A stretch of 28,008 nt of DNA from JBDRHL01 sp043816955 (GTDB taxonomy: Bacteria > Planctomycetota > Phycisphaerae > Sedimentisphaerales > CAYZTY01). A program made the position numbers and the translations under genes. The notes under the pieces were generated by a model. It saw nothing but the letters and a program-made list of their open reading frames with translations. It had not been told where the DNA came from and did no database searches. Positions 7,884 through 15,277 of this stretch are shown piece by piece. Location: NCBI GenBank assembly GCA_043816955.1, contig JBDRHL010000254.1, positions 1 to 28,008 on the forward strand, written 5' to 3'. Positions within the stretch are counted from its first letter, which is position 1; every line of letters begins with the position of its first letter.

Positions 7884-9092
7884 ATGGCAAATTATAAATA
7901 TATAGCATGGGACCCTGCGGGTAAAAGGCGACAGGGCATTTGTCAGGCTAACAGCGAATCAGAGGTGCTTAGCTGGCTTAAAGATCGGAACCTGACGGCA
8001 GTAGCAGTTTCAGGCGCTGGAGAAGGTCAGGCGAAGAAGAGAAAGAAGATCCAGGTTCGCAGCGTAAAATCTGCGGATCTGGCGAGTTTTTGCTGGCAGC
8101 TCAGCACGATGATCGAAGGGGGTGTTCCGATCACGGAGGCTATTGAGACGATAGCAGACGATATGGAACACCGATACTTCCGATATATCCTGGAACAGAT
8201 TACCGATCGCATTCGCCAGGGGGAGTCGATTTCTGATGTTATCAAGAGCTATCCGAAGGTTTTCGGGGTATTGTGCAGCTCAATGATCCTTGCCGGCGAA
8301 ACCGGCGGCACGCTTTCCAAGACCCTTCAGCGTTTAGCGGTCTATTATGACAACCGTGATAAACTTAAGCGTAAAGTTCGTGCAGCGTTAGCATACCCGC
8401 TATTTGTCGTAATTTTTGTTTTTATTATCATCGGTATAATGATGGTGCTTGTGATTCCAAGATTCAAGATGCTTTTCAAGATGCTGAAGGGGGAACTGCC
8501 TGCCTTTACAAGGCTTTTTATGGGGGGGTATGAATGGCTGGTATTTCATATGCCGTTGTTAATCGTGATTATCTGTGTACTGATAGCACTTTTCGTGCTG
8601 TACTACAAGACCAAAAAAGGGCACCGGAGAATAAGTCAGTTCGTGTTAAAAATCCCCATTATCGGCAAACTGCTGAGCATGGCATTTCTGGCAGTTTTTT
8701 TCCGGACGCTGTCAACATTACTCGAGGGGGGAGTGCCTATCCTGGAGGCGCTACAGATACTTTCCAAGATGAGCGCTAATGACGTTATTATTGATTCGAT
8801 AAAAGGTGCACGAGAAAATATCGTGGAGGGCACGAATATTTCTGCGGGTCTTGGAAAGAGCGTACTTTTTCCGAACCTGGCGGTGAAAATGACGCAGGTA
8901 GGGGAGGAAAGCGGGTCACTGCCGGAGGTTGCGGAAAAGATCGCCCAGCATTATGAAAAGAAGGTTGATGATACGGTAACATTTTTAACGACGATTATGG
9001 AGCCTTTGTTGATTATAATGGTCGGTGGAATTGTTCTTGTAACTGTTTTAGCGCTTTATCTGCCGATATTTACGATGTCGGATGTCAAGTAG
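7884..9092 (+). CDS. pilC: Type IV pilus inner-membrane platform protein PilC (GspF family)
   Basis: PilC/GspF is the polytopic platform on which PilB and PilT act. 402 residues, normal length. Seen: the typical N-terminus (YKYIAWDPAGK resembles FKYxAxDxxGK), two repeated T2SSF domains (about 65-190 and 268-390) with matching motifs WQLSTMIEGGVPITEA and FRTLSTLLEGGVPILEA, and membrane segments at about 170-190, 220-238 and 372-396. GETGGTL and GEESGSL mark the two halves. No Shine-Dalgarno is evident before the ATG. A 115-nt gap separates it from pilT, with only weak promoter-like sequence. A copy of its last 36 nt is found again downstream of the first pilin. Confidence 0.95.
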   Translation: MANYKYIAWDPAGKRRQGICQANSESEVLSWLKDRNLTAVAVSGAGEGQAKKRKKIQVRSVKSADLASFCWQLSTMIEGGVPITEAIETIADDMEHRYFRYILEQITDRIRQGESISDVIKSYPKVFGVLCSSMILAGETGGTLSKTLQRLAVYYDNRDKLKRKVRAALAYPLFVVIFVFIIIGIMMVLVIPRFKMLFKMLKGELPAFTRLFMGGYEWLVFHMPLLIVIICVLIALFVLYYKTKKGHRRISQFVLKIPIIGKLLSMAFLAVFFRTLSTLLEGGVPILEALQILSKMSANDVIIDSIKGARENIVEGTNISAGLGKSVLFPNLAVKMTQVGEESGSLPEVAEKIAQHYEKKVDDTVTFLTTIMEPLLIIMVGGIVLVTVLALYLPIFTMSDVK

Positions 9093-9102
9093 GGTTTCAG
9101 AG

Positions 9103-9534
9103 ATGAAGAAAAAAGGTTTTACATTAGTTGAATTGATGTTGGTTGTGCTGATAGTTGCCATTCTGGCAGCGGTGCTTGTGCCTATGATTATAGGTAAGAT
9201 CAACAAGGCCAAGTGGTCCGAAGCAAATGCTTCGGCGGGCACAGTTCGTACCGCTGTAAGAGTTTATTACGCGGAGAATCCAGGTGCTGCAGTACTCTTG
9301 ACGGGAGTAACATTAGATGATCTTACTTTGCAGGATACGCTTGGATTCAGTGCTTCTGATCTTACCGGCACTTATTTTGGACCACAGGATTATACTATTG
9401 ATAGCGTAAATGCCGAAGGGATCGCCATTATTATTGTTACGAGTAGGGGCATAAATGGTGGGCCACCTAACGGTGACAGCAGAACTTTAGAAGAAGACGG
9501 AGAGTTTGTGGATTCAACACCAGCGGCACCATAA
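9103..9534 (+). CDS. pilA: Major type IV pilin, first copy
   Basis: 143-residue prepilin. I choose ATG 9103 (AGGG 8 nt upstream) over an in-frame ATG at 9082 inside pilC, because it gives the expected short leader MKKKG and matches the second copy. The cleavage site is G^FTLVE with Glu5 of the mature protein, followed by the long hydrophobic helix LMLVVLIVAILAAVLVP. The globular part starts AKWSEANASAGTVRTAVRVYY. There is no Cys pair, so no classical disulfide-bonded D-region. It would be matured by a prepilin peptidase encoded elsewhere. It is followed at once by a strong terminator, consistent with a separately abundant pilin message. Confidence 0.93.
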   Translation: MKKKGFTLVELMLVVLIVAILAAVLVPMIIGKINKAKWSEANASAGTVRTAVRVYYAENPGAAVLLTGVTLDDLTLQDTLGFSASDLTGTYFGPQDYTIDSVNAEGIAIIIVTSRGINGGPPNGDSRTLEEDGEFVDSTPAAP

Positions 9535-9537
9535 AGT

Positions 9538-9575
9538 AAAAAAGGGGGCTTTCAAAAGCCCCTTTTTATTTTTGA
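9538..9575 (+). terminator. Rho-independent terminator after the first pilin
   Basis: A GGGGCTTT/AAAGCCCC stem with a very short loop follows the pilin stop and runs into TTTTTATTTTT. A nearly identical terminator follows the second pilin at 10473-10505, so it was part of the duplicated unit. Confidence 0.85.
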
Positions 9576-9600
9576 CTTTGTTAAAATTTTATCGGGCGAA

Positions 9601-9636
9601 GTTTATATGCCGATATTTACGATGTAGGATATTAAG
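9601..9636 (+). pseudogene. Fossil copy of the 3' end of pilC
   Basis: These 36 nt match 9054-9089, the codons for the last residues of PilC (LYLPIFTMSDVK), at 31 of 36 positions by eye. The shared core is TGCCGATATTTACGATG. It is not translated as part of a gene here. It marks the start of a second copy of the unit pilC-tail, pilin, terminator. Confidence 0.8.
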
Positions 9637-9696
9637 AACGTATAATAAAACCTAACTGAAAAAACAAGGAACCGCTACGCGAGCTGGTTTTAACAG

Positions 9697-9718
9697 ACCC
9701 CTCGACTTCGCTCGGGGT
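9697..9718 (+). repeat. Palindromic intergenic element
   Basis: CCCCTCGACTTCGCTCGGGG folds as CCCC/GGGG plus GA/TC with a two-base bulge and loop CTTCGC. Sequences of this kind recur in intergenic repeats of many bacteria. Only one copy is visible here. Confidence 0.5.
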
Positions 9719-9812
9719 GACGAATCAGGTTTTGTTACAGGCAGCGGGGTATTTATAAAGCGGTCAAGGGACCTTAAGGACCGATAAACAGGGGGTTAAA
9801 AAATAAAATAAC

Positions 9813-9841
9813 TTGCAAATGTTTAAGTAAATGCGCAAAAT
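9813..9841 (+). promoter_or_regulatory. Candidate promoter of the second pilin
   Basis: TTGCAA (9813-9818), 17 nt, CAAAAT (9836-9841). Each hexamer is a moderate match. It is placed inside the inserted segment and after the terminator of the first pilin, so some promoter is needed here for efficient expression. Confidence 0.4.
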
Positions 9842-9886
9842 ATAGCGAATAGGCGGTTTGGCCTTTATCTGGAAGGAGGGGTACAA

Positions 9887-9913
9887 ATGATTAGAGAATC
9901 ATCTATTATTTGA
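9887..9913 (+). CDS. Possible eight-codon leader peptide
   Basis: ATG at 9887 follows GGAAGGAGGGG (9871-9880) with good spacing and encodes MIRESSII before TGA. It lies in the long leader of the second pilin, 126 nt upstream of its start. The strong Shine-Dalgarno is the main support. Any regulatory role is inference. Confidence 0.35.
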   Translation: MIRESSII

Positions 9914-9939
9914 TTCAGCAAAACGTATTTCTTTTAAGG

Positions 9940-9972
9940 TTCGGCTGCTAAAAAGCCGAAGCATAGTTATGC
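9940..9972 (+). promoter_or_regulatory. Two adjacent RNA hairpins in the second pilin's leader
   Basis: TTCGGCT (9940-9946) pairs perfectly with AGCCGAA (9954-9960) around a 7-nt loop. Immediately after, GCAT (9961-9964) pairs with ATGC (9969-9972). No T-run follows, so it is not a terminator. It could be a stabilising structure or part of a riboswitch-like leader, but I cannot match it to a known class. Confidence 0.45.
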
Positions 9973-10039
9973 GTGGCTTTATCGTGTGTGTAAATGCCGG
10001 TTAAAAGTTAATATTAAGGTTTATTTTAGGAGTTCAGAA

Positions 10040-10459
10040 ATGAGAAGGAAAGGTTATACATTAGTTGAGTTGATGGTGGTTGTGCTGATTGTCGCTATTC
10101 TGGCTGCGGTGCTTGTGCCTATGCTTATAGGTAAGATTGAAAAGGCCAAGTGGTCCGAGGGAAATGCGGCGGCGGGTACAGTTCGTACCGCTGTAAGAGT
10201 TTATTTTGCGGAGGATCCAACTGCTGCACAAGCCTTGACGGGAACATTAGATGATACTACCTTGCAGGATACGCTTGGATTCAGTGCTTCTGATCTTACC
10301 GGTACGTATTTTGGTCCCCAGGATTATGAAATTGATAGCGTAAGTGTTGATGGGATCGCTACTATTATTGTTACAAGTAGGGGCATAAATGGAGGGCCAA
10401 CCGCCGGTGACAGCAGGACTTTAGAACTAGACGGAGATTTTACAGATTCAACACCATAA
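10040..10459 (+). CDS. pilA: Major type IV pilin, second copy
   Basis: 139-residue prepilin. ATG 10040 has AGGAG 7 nt upstream, which rules out the longer frame from 9986. Leader MRRKG, cleavage G^YTLVE with Glu5, then LMVVVLIVAILAAVLVP. Most of the globular part is shared with the first pilin (ASDLTGTYFGPQDY and VTSRGINGGP are identical). Differences cluster where the first copy reads YYAENPGAAVLL and at the C-terminus, where PAAP is lost. It has its own promoter candidate and terminator, so the two pilins can be expressed independently. It might be an alternative or co-assembled subunit. Confidence 0.93.
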   Translation: MRRKGYTLVELMVVVLIVAILAAVLVPMLIGKIEKAKWSEGNAAAGTVRTAVRVYFAEDPTAAQALTGTLDDTTLQDTLGFSASDLTGTYFGPQDYEIDSVSVDGIATIIVTSRGINGGPTAGDSRTLELDGDFTDSTP

Positions 10460-10472
10460 AAGACCACGAAGG

Positions 10473-10505
10473 AAAGGGGGCTTTCAAAAGCCCCCTTTTA
10501 TTTTT
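10473..10505 (+). terminator. Rho-independent terminator after the second pilin
   Basis: GGGGGCTTT pairs with AAAGCCCCC (loop region TTTCAAAA) and runs into TTTTATTTTT. It is the counterpart of the terminator after the first pilin. The minor pilin gene starts 34 nt further on, so it depends on readthrough or a nearby promoter that I cannot define. Confidence 0.85.
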
Positions 10506-10538
10506 GACTTTGTTAAAATATTATCGGGTGAAGACCGT

Positions 10539-11024
10539 ATGCCCCAAGAAAAATCACGAATAAGGAGGGGGCTTACGCTTATTGAGATAATGAGCGCAGT
10601 GCTCATAGTCGGCGTAGCGGTAGTGGGTGCGTCGGCATATCGCTATTATTCGATGATGGATGCGAGAAAGGCAGAAGTGAACATTACCGCTGCCCGGATA
10701 GGATGGACTCTGCTTGAAGGGTGGCGGGATGTAGGAGGCAGCAGCTTGTACAGTCCTGCTGCGGAGTTCGGCTCCCAGATGGATATTTTCACGGGTACGG
10801 GGCCTGGCGCTGCGGCGGGTTTTAACAGGCTGAGCAGTGATTACGAGGTAGCCACGCCGGATGCGCATTATTATATTACGTTTGCGTACAAGAATGCCGG
10901 CAATAACAGGCAACTGAATGTCTGTGTTGCCTGGGCGCAGGGTTTCCAGGAAGGTGATATTTCCCGAAACATCAGGGCGGTGTCGCTCAGCACTTATGTT
11001 ACAGATCCGAATTATTTCCTATGA
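10539..11024 (+). CDS. Minor type IV pilin (PilV/GspI-like)
   Basis: 161 residues with a type III prepilin leader: MPQEKSRIRRG, cleavage G^LTLIE with Glu5, helix MSAVLIVGVAVVGASAYRYYSM. The remainder is a small globular domain with no motif I can name (GWTLLEGWRDVGGSSLY is typical of minor-pilin helix ends). Position between the major pilins and a second minor pilin, with a 4-nt ATGA overlap to the latter, supports a role in the priming or tip complex. The assignment to PilV rather than FimT or PilE is uncertain. Confidence 0.8.
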   Translation: MPQEKSRIRRGLTLIEIMSAVLIVGVAVVGASAYRYYSMMDARKAEVNITAARIGWTLLEGWRDVGGSSLYSPAAEFGSQMDIFTGTGPGAAAGFNRLSSDYEVATPDAHYYITFAYKNAGNNRQLNVCVAWAQGFQEGDISRNIRAVSLSTYVTDPNYFL

Positions 11025-11551
11025 AAATGATATTTCGAGGACAACGGCGCGGCCTTACACTGGTCGAATTGATGGTAACAGCGATGTTGGCTGTGATTGT
11101 AATATTCGGCATTGCGGTTGGGATGGCTGACGGTTTTCGTGGTTTCCGGCAGATGTACAGCCGGGTTAACGAGGGGATTGCCAAAGACGCGTATGTGTCA
11201 AGGGCGGAATTTGACGCTGCGGGGCGGAAGGGGAGTAAAACGACAGTGATAATGGCGGGTGACGGGAGGTGGGTGCGATTGGATTACTTCAGTAATCCAT
11301 TGGCCTGCTTAGCTCTTGACAGCTATGCTTTATTTCAGATTAACAATGGACAATTACTGGTTAGTTACGGGACACTTAATGAGGGTGTACCCCAGTCGCC
11401 GACGAGCAGCAGGGTGCTGGCGGATAATGTAGCAGAGGGGTCTGGATTTGCGTTTGCTTCGAACGGCACAGCAGTTAAGATGACGCTGGTGCTGGATGAC
11501 GGCAGGATGCAGATGACGGTCAACTGCTGTCCGACGATGCATAACCCATGA
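11021..11551 (+). CDS. Minor type IV pilin (PilW/GspJ-like)
   Basis: 176 residues. Leader MKMIFRGQRRG, cleavage G^LTLVE with Glu5, helix LMVTAMLAVIVIFGIAVGMADGF. The globular domain ends with a Cys-Cys pair (VNCCPTMHNP). The start codon overlaps the stop of the preceding minor pilin (ATGA), so the two are probably made in a coupled way and may work as a pair, like PilV/PilW or GspI/GspJ. The exact family is inferred from order and length only. Confidence 0.78.
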   Translation: MKMIFRGQRRGLTLVELMVTAMLAVIVIFGIAVGMADGFRGFRQMYSRVNEGIAKDAYVSRAEFDAAGRKGSKTTVIMAGDGRWVRLDYFSNPLACLALDSYALFQINNGQLLVSYGTLNEGVPQSPTSSRVLADNVAEGSGFAFASNGTAVKMTLVLDDGRMQMTVNCCPTMHNP

Positions 11552-11622
11552 AAATGTGAATACAAGCGGTCTATTTGCCTAGACACACGTTTTTTTTTAT
11601 AGCTAATCGGCTTTTTGAGGGT

Positions 11623-11628
11623 TATAAT
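11623..11628 (+). promoter_or_regulatory. Isolated -10 consensus before the PilX-like gene
   Basis: A perfect TATAAT stands 31 nt before the start at 11659, in the 107-nt gap after the minor pilins. No convincing -35 is found at 16-18 nt. An AAGGAG at 11645-11650 follows. Confidence 0.3.
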
Positions 11629-11658
11629 TAGGATGCCGCCTTTTAAGGAGCTACGGAT

Positions 11659-12894
11659 ATGGAAAGTTACATGAAATCCAATCAGGGCTGTCGGGGTTCG
11701 GTGCTGCCGCTGGCTGTGGTGCTCATACTGGTTTTGTTGTTTGTGGGGCTGGGATTGCTTCAGCTTGGTTATAATACGCGAATGCGTGCGATTCGGACAA
11801 CAGCGGTGTTCAGTGCCCGCGCGGCGGCGGATGCGGGGTTTGTGGAGGCGGTGAGGATTATGAAGGCGAATTTCGCGGGTGGTATCGGCAGCCTTCCGGC
11901 TTCAAGCGCAACATTTGATGAATCTTACAGCGGAGCGTCTTATAATTACGTTACCACTTACGATGCTAACAGCGGTTCTTACCACATAGACTCAACGGGG
12001 ACAGCGGGGATTGCCACAAGGACGGTGCATACCATACTGGGCAAGCGAAGCTCATGGTTTGGCATAGGTGTTAAGGATACTCTTGATTTTAAGGTAAACT
12101 GTGTACTGGGCACAGTGCCCGAGGGGGGTCCGCTGGTAGTTCGGACTAACGATAATGAGCCGGGAGATATTATTCTCCGTCAGGGAGTTACTATTCCCGG
12201 TGATGTAATTGTCGGCCCGGGCATAAATTCTCCGAACGAGGTTATAGTAACCAAGCATAATTCTGATATAGAAGGAAAAACATACATCGATGAGCCGATT
12301 TTATTCAGAGATGTCGATGCGCCAAACAACCTGCCGGTTGTCAACTGGTCATCGGTTGTTCCGGACGTAAACGGCAATGTATCGGTTCTTACAAGCACCC
12401 AATATGACACAATTTTATTATCTCCCTCTATTGAGAAGCTTGTTGTAACAGGCAGCGGAGTGCAGATTTATGTGACAGGGGATATGAAGATATTTAATGG
12501 AAATGCGCTTGTGGTAACCGGCGGCAGTTCGCTGGAATTATATATCGGGGGACAATTTATCGCTGATTACGGCTCATTGATTACAAATGAGAATGTTGTT
12601 AGCAGCCCACCCACTGATGCTGAGATTGAAGCTGCGGCGCTGTCACTGGCACTTTACGGTCTGCCAAGCTGCGACAGCATTGTGATAAAAAATTCAGGTG
12701 ATTTTTACGGCGGCATATATGCGCCGGATGCAGATATTATCATGATGAACGACGGTGATGTGTATGGAGCTATAGTCGGCAACAGCCTAGAGATAAAAAA
12801 CAGCGGTGAGTTTGGTTATGTTTCGAAGCTTGGTGATCCTAATCTGACAAACGTGCCGACTCATTTGGCTGTAAATCGCTGGTGGGAGGATTAG
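11659..12894 (+). CDS. Large PilX/GspK-like minor pilus protein
   Basis: 411 residues, far larger than a normal minor pilin. AAGGAG lies 8 nt before ATG 11659. The N-terminus (GCRGSVLPLAVVLILVLLFV) looks like a PilX/GspK prepilin segment. Cleavage at G^SVLPL would leave no Glu5, as in GspK-type tip pilins. After the helix comes ARAAADAGFVEAVRIM, the AAxAG motif of PilX N-domains. The C-terminal half (about 150-400) is rich in short beta strands with a ladder-like pattern (SGVQIYVTGDMKIF, GGSSLELYIGGQFI, YGGIYAPDADIIM, YGAIVGNSLEIKNSGEF). It resembles DUF7305-type domains, with a bactofilin-like or beta-helical appearance. It may cap the fibre or act as an adhesin. That role is inference. Confidence 0.75.
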   Translation: MESYMKSNQGCRGSVLPLAVVLILVLLFVGLGLLQLGYNTRMRAIRTTAVFSARAAADAGFVEAVRIMKANFAGGIGSLPASSATFDESYSGASYNYVTTYDANSGSYHIDSTGTAGIATRTVHTILGKRSSWFGIGVKDTLDFKVNCVLGTVPEGGPLVVRTNDNEPGDIILRQGVTIPGDVIVGPGINSPNEVIVTKHNSDIEGKTYIDEPILFRDVDAPNNLPVVNWSSVVPDVNGNVSVLTSTQYDTILLSPSIEKLVVTGSGVQIYVTGDMKIFNGNALVVTGGSSLELYIGGQFIADYGSLITNENVVSSPPTDAEIEAAALSLALYGLPSCDSIVIKNSGDFYGGIYAPDADIIMMNDGDVYGAIVGNSLEIKNSGEFGYVSKLGDPNLTNVPTHLAVNRWWED

Positions 12895-12978
12895 GACGAG
12901 CGATTTAACAGGTCTTATGCAGCATTTCTGTTGACATATTACGAGATCCAGACAGTGATTTTTAACAAGGATGCTAAA

Positions 12979-13980
12979 ATGCAACTGGCGGGGATGGATA
13001 TCGGAGTAACTTCTGTCAAGCTGGTTAAGCTGGCCAGGAGCGGCCAGGGGTATTCGGTTGAGGGGGCAGGATATGCTGAAATAGCTAATGGATCTGGCAA
13101 AGCAGATGATGAAGCGGTAATTTCGGCTATCAATGAATGCTTTGAGAAGGCAGGCTGTGACAGCCGGTCGGTGGTGTGCGGACTTCGGGGAGAAGATGTT
13201 ATTGTCCGCAATTTTACGTTTCCACCCATTCCGAAGGAGGATATTTACGCTGCGGTTTTGCTTGAGGCGGAGCAGATTTCGCCCATGGATATCCATAAAA
13301 GCACAGTTGACTTCCAGGTGATAAGTTCTGCAGGGAGACAACCTGAGGATCGGAATGTCAAGGGAATACTTGTTATTGCGGCAAATGAAGCGATACGAAA
13401 GAAAGTGGAGCTTGTGAGTCAAGCGGGGTGCAAATGTGTTTTTATGGATGTTAATGCACTAGCGGTTCTGAATTGTTTTACGGAATGTGAAAATCCCCAG
13501 GAGGCGGGGTCCACAGCAATAATTGATATGGGTCATACGTTTACCACTATTTCTATTCTGGCGTCGGATGGTATTCCGCTAGTTCGCGGATTTCCAATCG
13601 CAGGCAGTTATATCGCTAAGAAGTTTGGCGAAAGAAAGGAAGGGGAGAGCTCCGTTGATTTGAATGACAATGAAATAGATATTGAGGATAGTCTGGATAA
13701 AACGTACAGAAAGCTGCTGGGGGCTATTGATGAGACACTGCTTTATTATACTACGCAACATCAACAGTCCGCCACAATAGACAAGGTTCTGTTTTGCGGG
13801 GGGCTGTCACTTTCCAAGGAGCTTGTTTCGGTACTTAAAAATCATCTTGCTGCGAAAGTAGTGATCTGGAATCCCTTCGATTATATGTCATATCAAAGTG
13901 ATATTCCGGGAGCGGAATTGCTGTCATCCAAGGGATCGATTCTGGCAGCAGCAGCAGGGCTGGCAATGAGGACGGTTTGA
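12979..13980 (+). CDS. pilM: Type IV pilus actin-like ATPase PilM
   Basis: PilM is a cytoplasmic actin-fold protein that binds the N-terminus of PilN and links PilB to the alignment complex. 333 residues from ATG 12979 (AAGG 8 nt upstream), preferred to a TTG at 12931. Seen: phosphate-1 GMDIGVTSVKLVKL (residues 5-18), the PilM signature FPPIPKEDI and LLEAEQISPM, phosphate-2 AIIDMGHTFTT (about 180), and the adenosine motif FCGGLS (about 272). A perfect TTGACA at 12931 has no good -10 partner. The downstream pilN start lies 2 nt after its stop, or overlaps it if TTG is used. Confidence 0.92.
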   Translation: MQLAGMDIGVTSVKLVKLARSGQGYSVEGAGYAEIANGSGKADDEAVISAINECFEKAGCDSRSVVCGLRGEDVIVRNFTFPPIPKEDIYAAVLLEAEQISPMDIHKSTVDFQVISSAGRQPEDRNVKGILVIAANEAIRKKVELVSQAGCKCVFMDVNALAVLNCFTECENPQEAGSTAIIDMGHTFTTISILASDGIPLVRGFPIAGSYIAKKFGERKEGESSVDLNDNEIDIEDSLDKTYRKLLGAIDETLLYYTTQHQQSATIDKVLFCGGLSLSKELVSVLKNHLAAKVVIWNPFDYMSYQSDIPGAELLSSKGSILAAAAGLAMRTV

Positions 13981-13982
13981 AT

Positions 13983-14630
13983 ATGTTTACAATTGATTTA
14001 CTGAAAGGGAGCGGCTCGCCTGTCAAGATCAAGCCTGCGCAGACTTTGATTTTGCTGGTCCTTTTTATTTTGCCTGTGCTTATTTTTTCCCTCATCTGTC
14101 TGTCGTTTTTGCGCAACAGTGCATGTATCCGGAGACATAAGGGATATGTCCGGAATCTGGAGGCGGCTAACAAGGAAATGGTAAGTGATATTGGACATTA
14201 CGACAAGCTGACGAGCCGTTCCAAAGCCATAAAGGAATATCTCCAACAGATATCTGAGAAATTAAACAATAATATGCAATGGACGCCGGTACTTGTCGGG
14301 GTAGCGGAATGTCTGCCTGACAGCGTAGTATTAAGCAAGCTGGATGTGAGAATTACGAATATCAAGGAAAAGGTTACTGACCCCAAGAATCCGGATAAAT
14401 ATTCATTTAGAAACAATATCAAACGGATTATTAAGATCAGCGCGTATTGTCCTTCTTCCGGGTCCTGCGACAGTAATATCAGGGATTACCTTCAGGTACT
14501 GCGCAGCCAGTCAGAAGCAAGCTCTTTGATCGAAGATGTGCAGATAGTTGCCCAGAAAAATGATGTATATAAAGACAGGGATGTATTAACTTATGATATA
14601 GACTGTTTGTTCAATAATCGGGGAAAATGA
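13983..14630 (+). CDS. pilN: Type IV pilus alignment protein PilN
   Basis: 215-residue bitopic inner-membrane protein. A short cytoplasmic N-terminus (MFTIDLLKG, the PilM-docking position of the family motif INLLP) is followed by one membrane helix (about 19-42, LILLVLFILPVLIFSLICLSF), a coiled-coil-like segment to about residue 85, and a periplasmic ferredoxin-like domain. The start could be TTG at 13977, overlapping pilM. Order pilM-pilN-pilO is the classical one, which carries most of the weight because PilN sequences are poorly conserved. Confidence 0.85.
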   Translation: MFTIDLLKGSGSPVKIKPAQTLILLVLFILPVLIFSLICLSFLRNSACIRRHKGYVRNLEAANKEMVSDIGHYDKLTSRSKAIKEYLQQISEKLNNNMQWTPVLVGVAECLPDSVVLSKLDVRITNIKEKVTDPKNPDKYSFRNNIKRIIKISAYCPSSGSCDSNIRDYLQVLRSQSEASSLIEDVQIVAQKNDVYKDRDVLTYDIDCLFNNRGK

Positions 14631-14637
14631 TTACGAT

Positions 14638-15201
14638 ATGAATTTCGGGGATAAAAAACGTATTTTGCTGATATCGCTTTTGTGGGCGGTATTGTTTGTA
14701 TTTTCGGGATTCATGTTTCTGTATTTGATACGCCCGCAAAAAGCTGAGATCGTTAATTTGCGGGAACGTATCAAGGAGCAGCAACTCTACCATCAGATGG
14801 GAGAAGATGCTCAAAATACCGCAACGAAGGTGAAGGCAGAAAAGATACTCGAAGATTTGCAAAACACGTTTAACGATTTTGCCATTGAAGCTGATCAGGC
14901 GGAAAGCGTGATATTCCATATACGTGAAATCGCGGAACAAGTGAAAGTAAAGGATTATACAATCAGACACCTTGACCTTGATATGGGGAAAGCCAAAGGT
15001 GAGCAAGCTGAAATAACAGAAAGGCGTTTAAGTGTAAGTTTTACGGCAGAGTTTCCAGCATTTCTTTCTTTTGTTAATAAAATTGAGATGAACACACCTA
15101 TAATTTTCATTGACAGATTTGATATCAGCAAAAAACAGATGCAGGGCAGCAGTAATAATGTCAATCTGGCTTTGTTTTTTTACGTGATGAACGAAAAATA
15201 G
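14638..15201 (+). CDS. pilO: Type IV pilus alignment protein PilO (GspM-like)
   Basis: 187-residue bitopic protein: membrane helix at about 9-30 (LLISLLWAVLFVFSGFMFLYL), then RPQKAEIVNLRERI leading into a coiled coil, then a small periplasmic domain ending VNLALFFYVMNEK. PilO heterodimerises with PilN and sets the periplasmic scaffold. It begins 7 nt after pilN. Sequence similarity is weak, so the name rests mostly on topology and position. Confidence 0.82.
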   Translation: MNFGDKKRILLISLLWAVLFVFSGFMFLYLIRPQKAEIVNLRERIKEQQLYHQMGEDAQNTATKVKAEKILEDLQNTFNDFAIEADQAESVIFHIREIAEQVKVKDYTIRHLDLDMGKAKGEQAEITERRLSVSFTAEFPAFLSFVNKIEMNTPIIFIDRFDISKKQMQGSSNNVNLALFFYVMNEK

Positions 15202-15277
15202 ATGCTTCGTGGAAGAGCTCTTTTACAAATAAAGTTCAATTTGCCCAAAGTTGGCGGCTCTATCCGGCGGAAATAAG

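Larger units (their letters stand above)
9637..10018 (+). other. Roughly 380-nt inserted segment between the pilC fossil and the second pilin
   Basis: In the first copy the pilC tail is followed directly by TAGGGTTTCAGAGATGA. In the second copy the matching TAGGAGTTCAGAAATGA is displaced by about 390 nt. The 8-nt sequence ATATTAAG stands at 9629-9636 and again at 10011-10018, like a target-site duplication. Inside are AAAACCT (9647-9653) and AGGTTTT (9727-9733) as inverted repeats around a palindromic element, a promoter candidate, a mini-ORF and two hairpins. I see no transposase or normal-length gene. The last 8 nt before TAGGAG have no match in copy one. Confidence 0.6.

Noticed and set aside
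9780..10039. c-di-GMP riboswitch upstream of the second pilin
   Set aside because: Position is attractive, but I could not find the conserved GEMM-I or class II core sequences.
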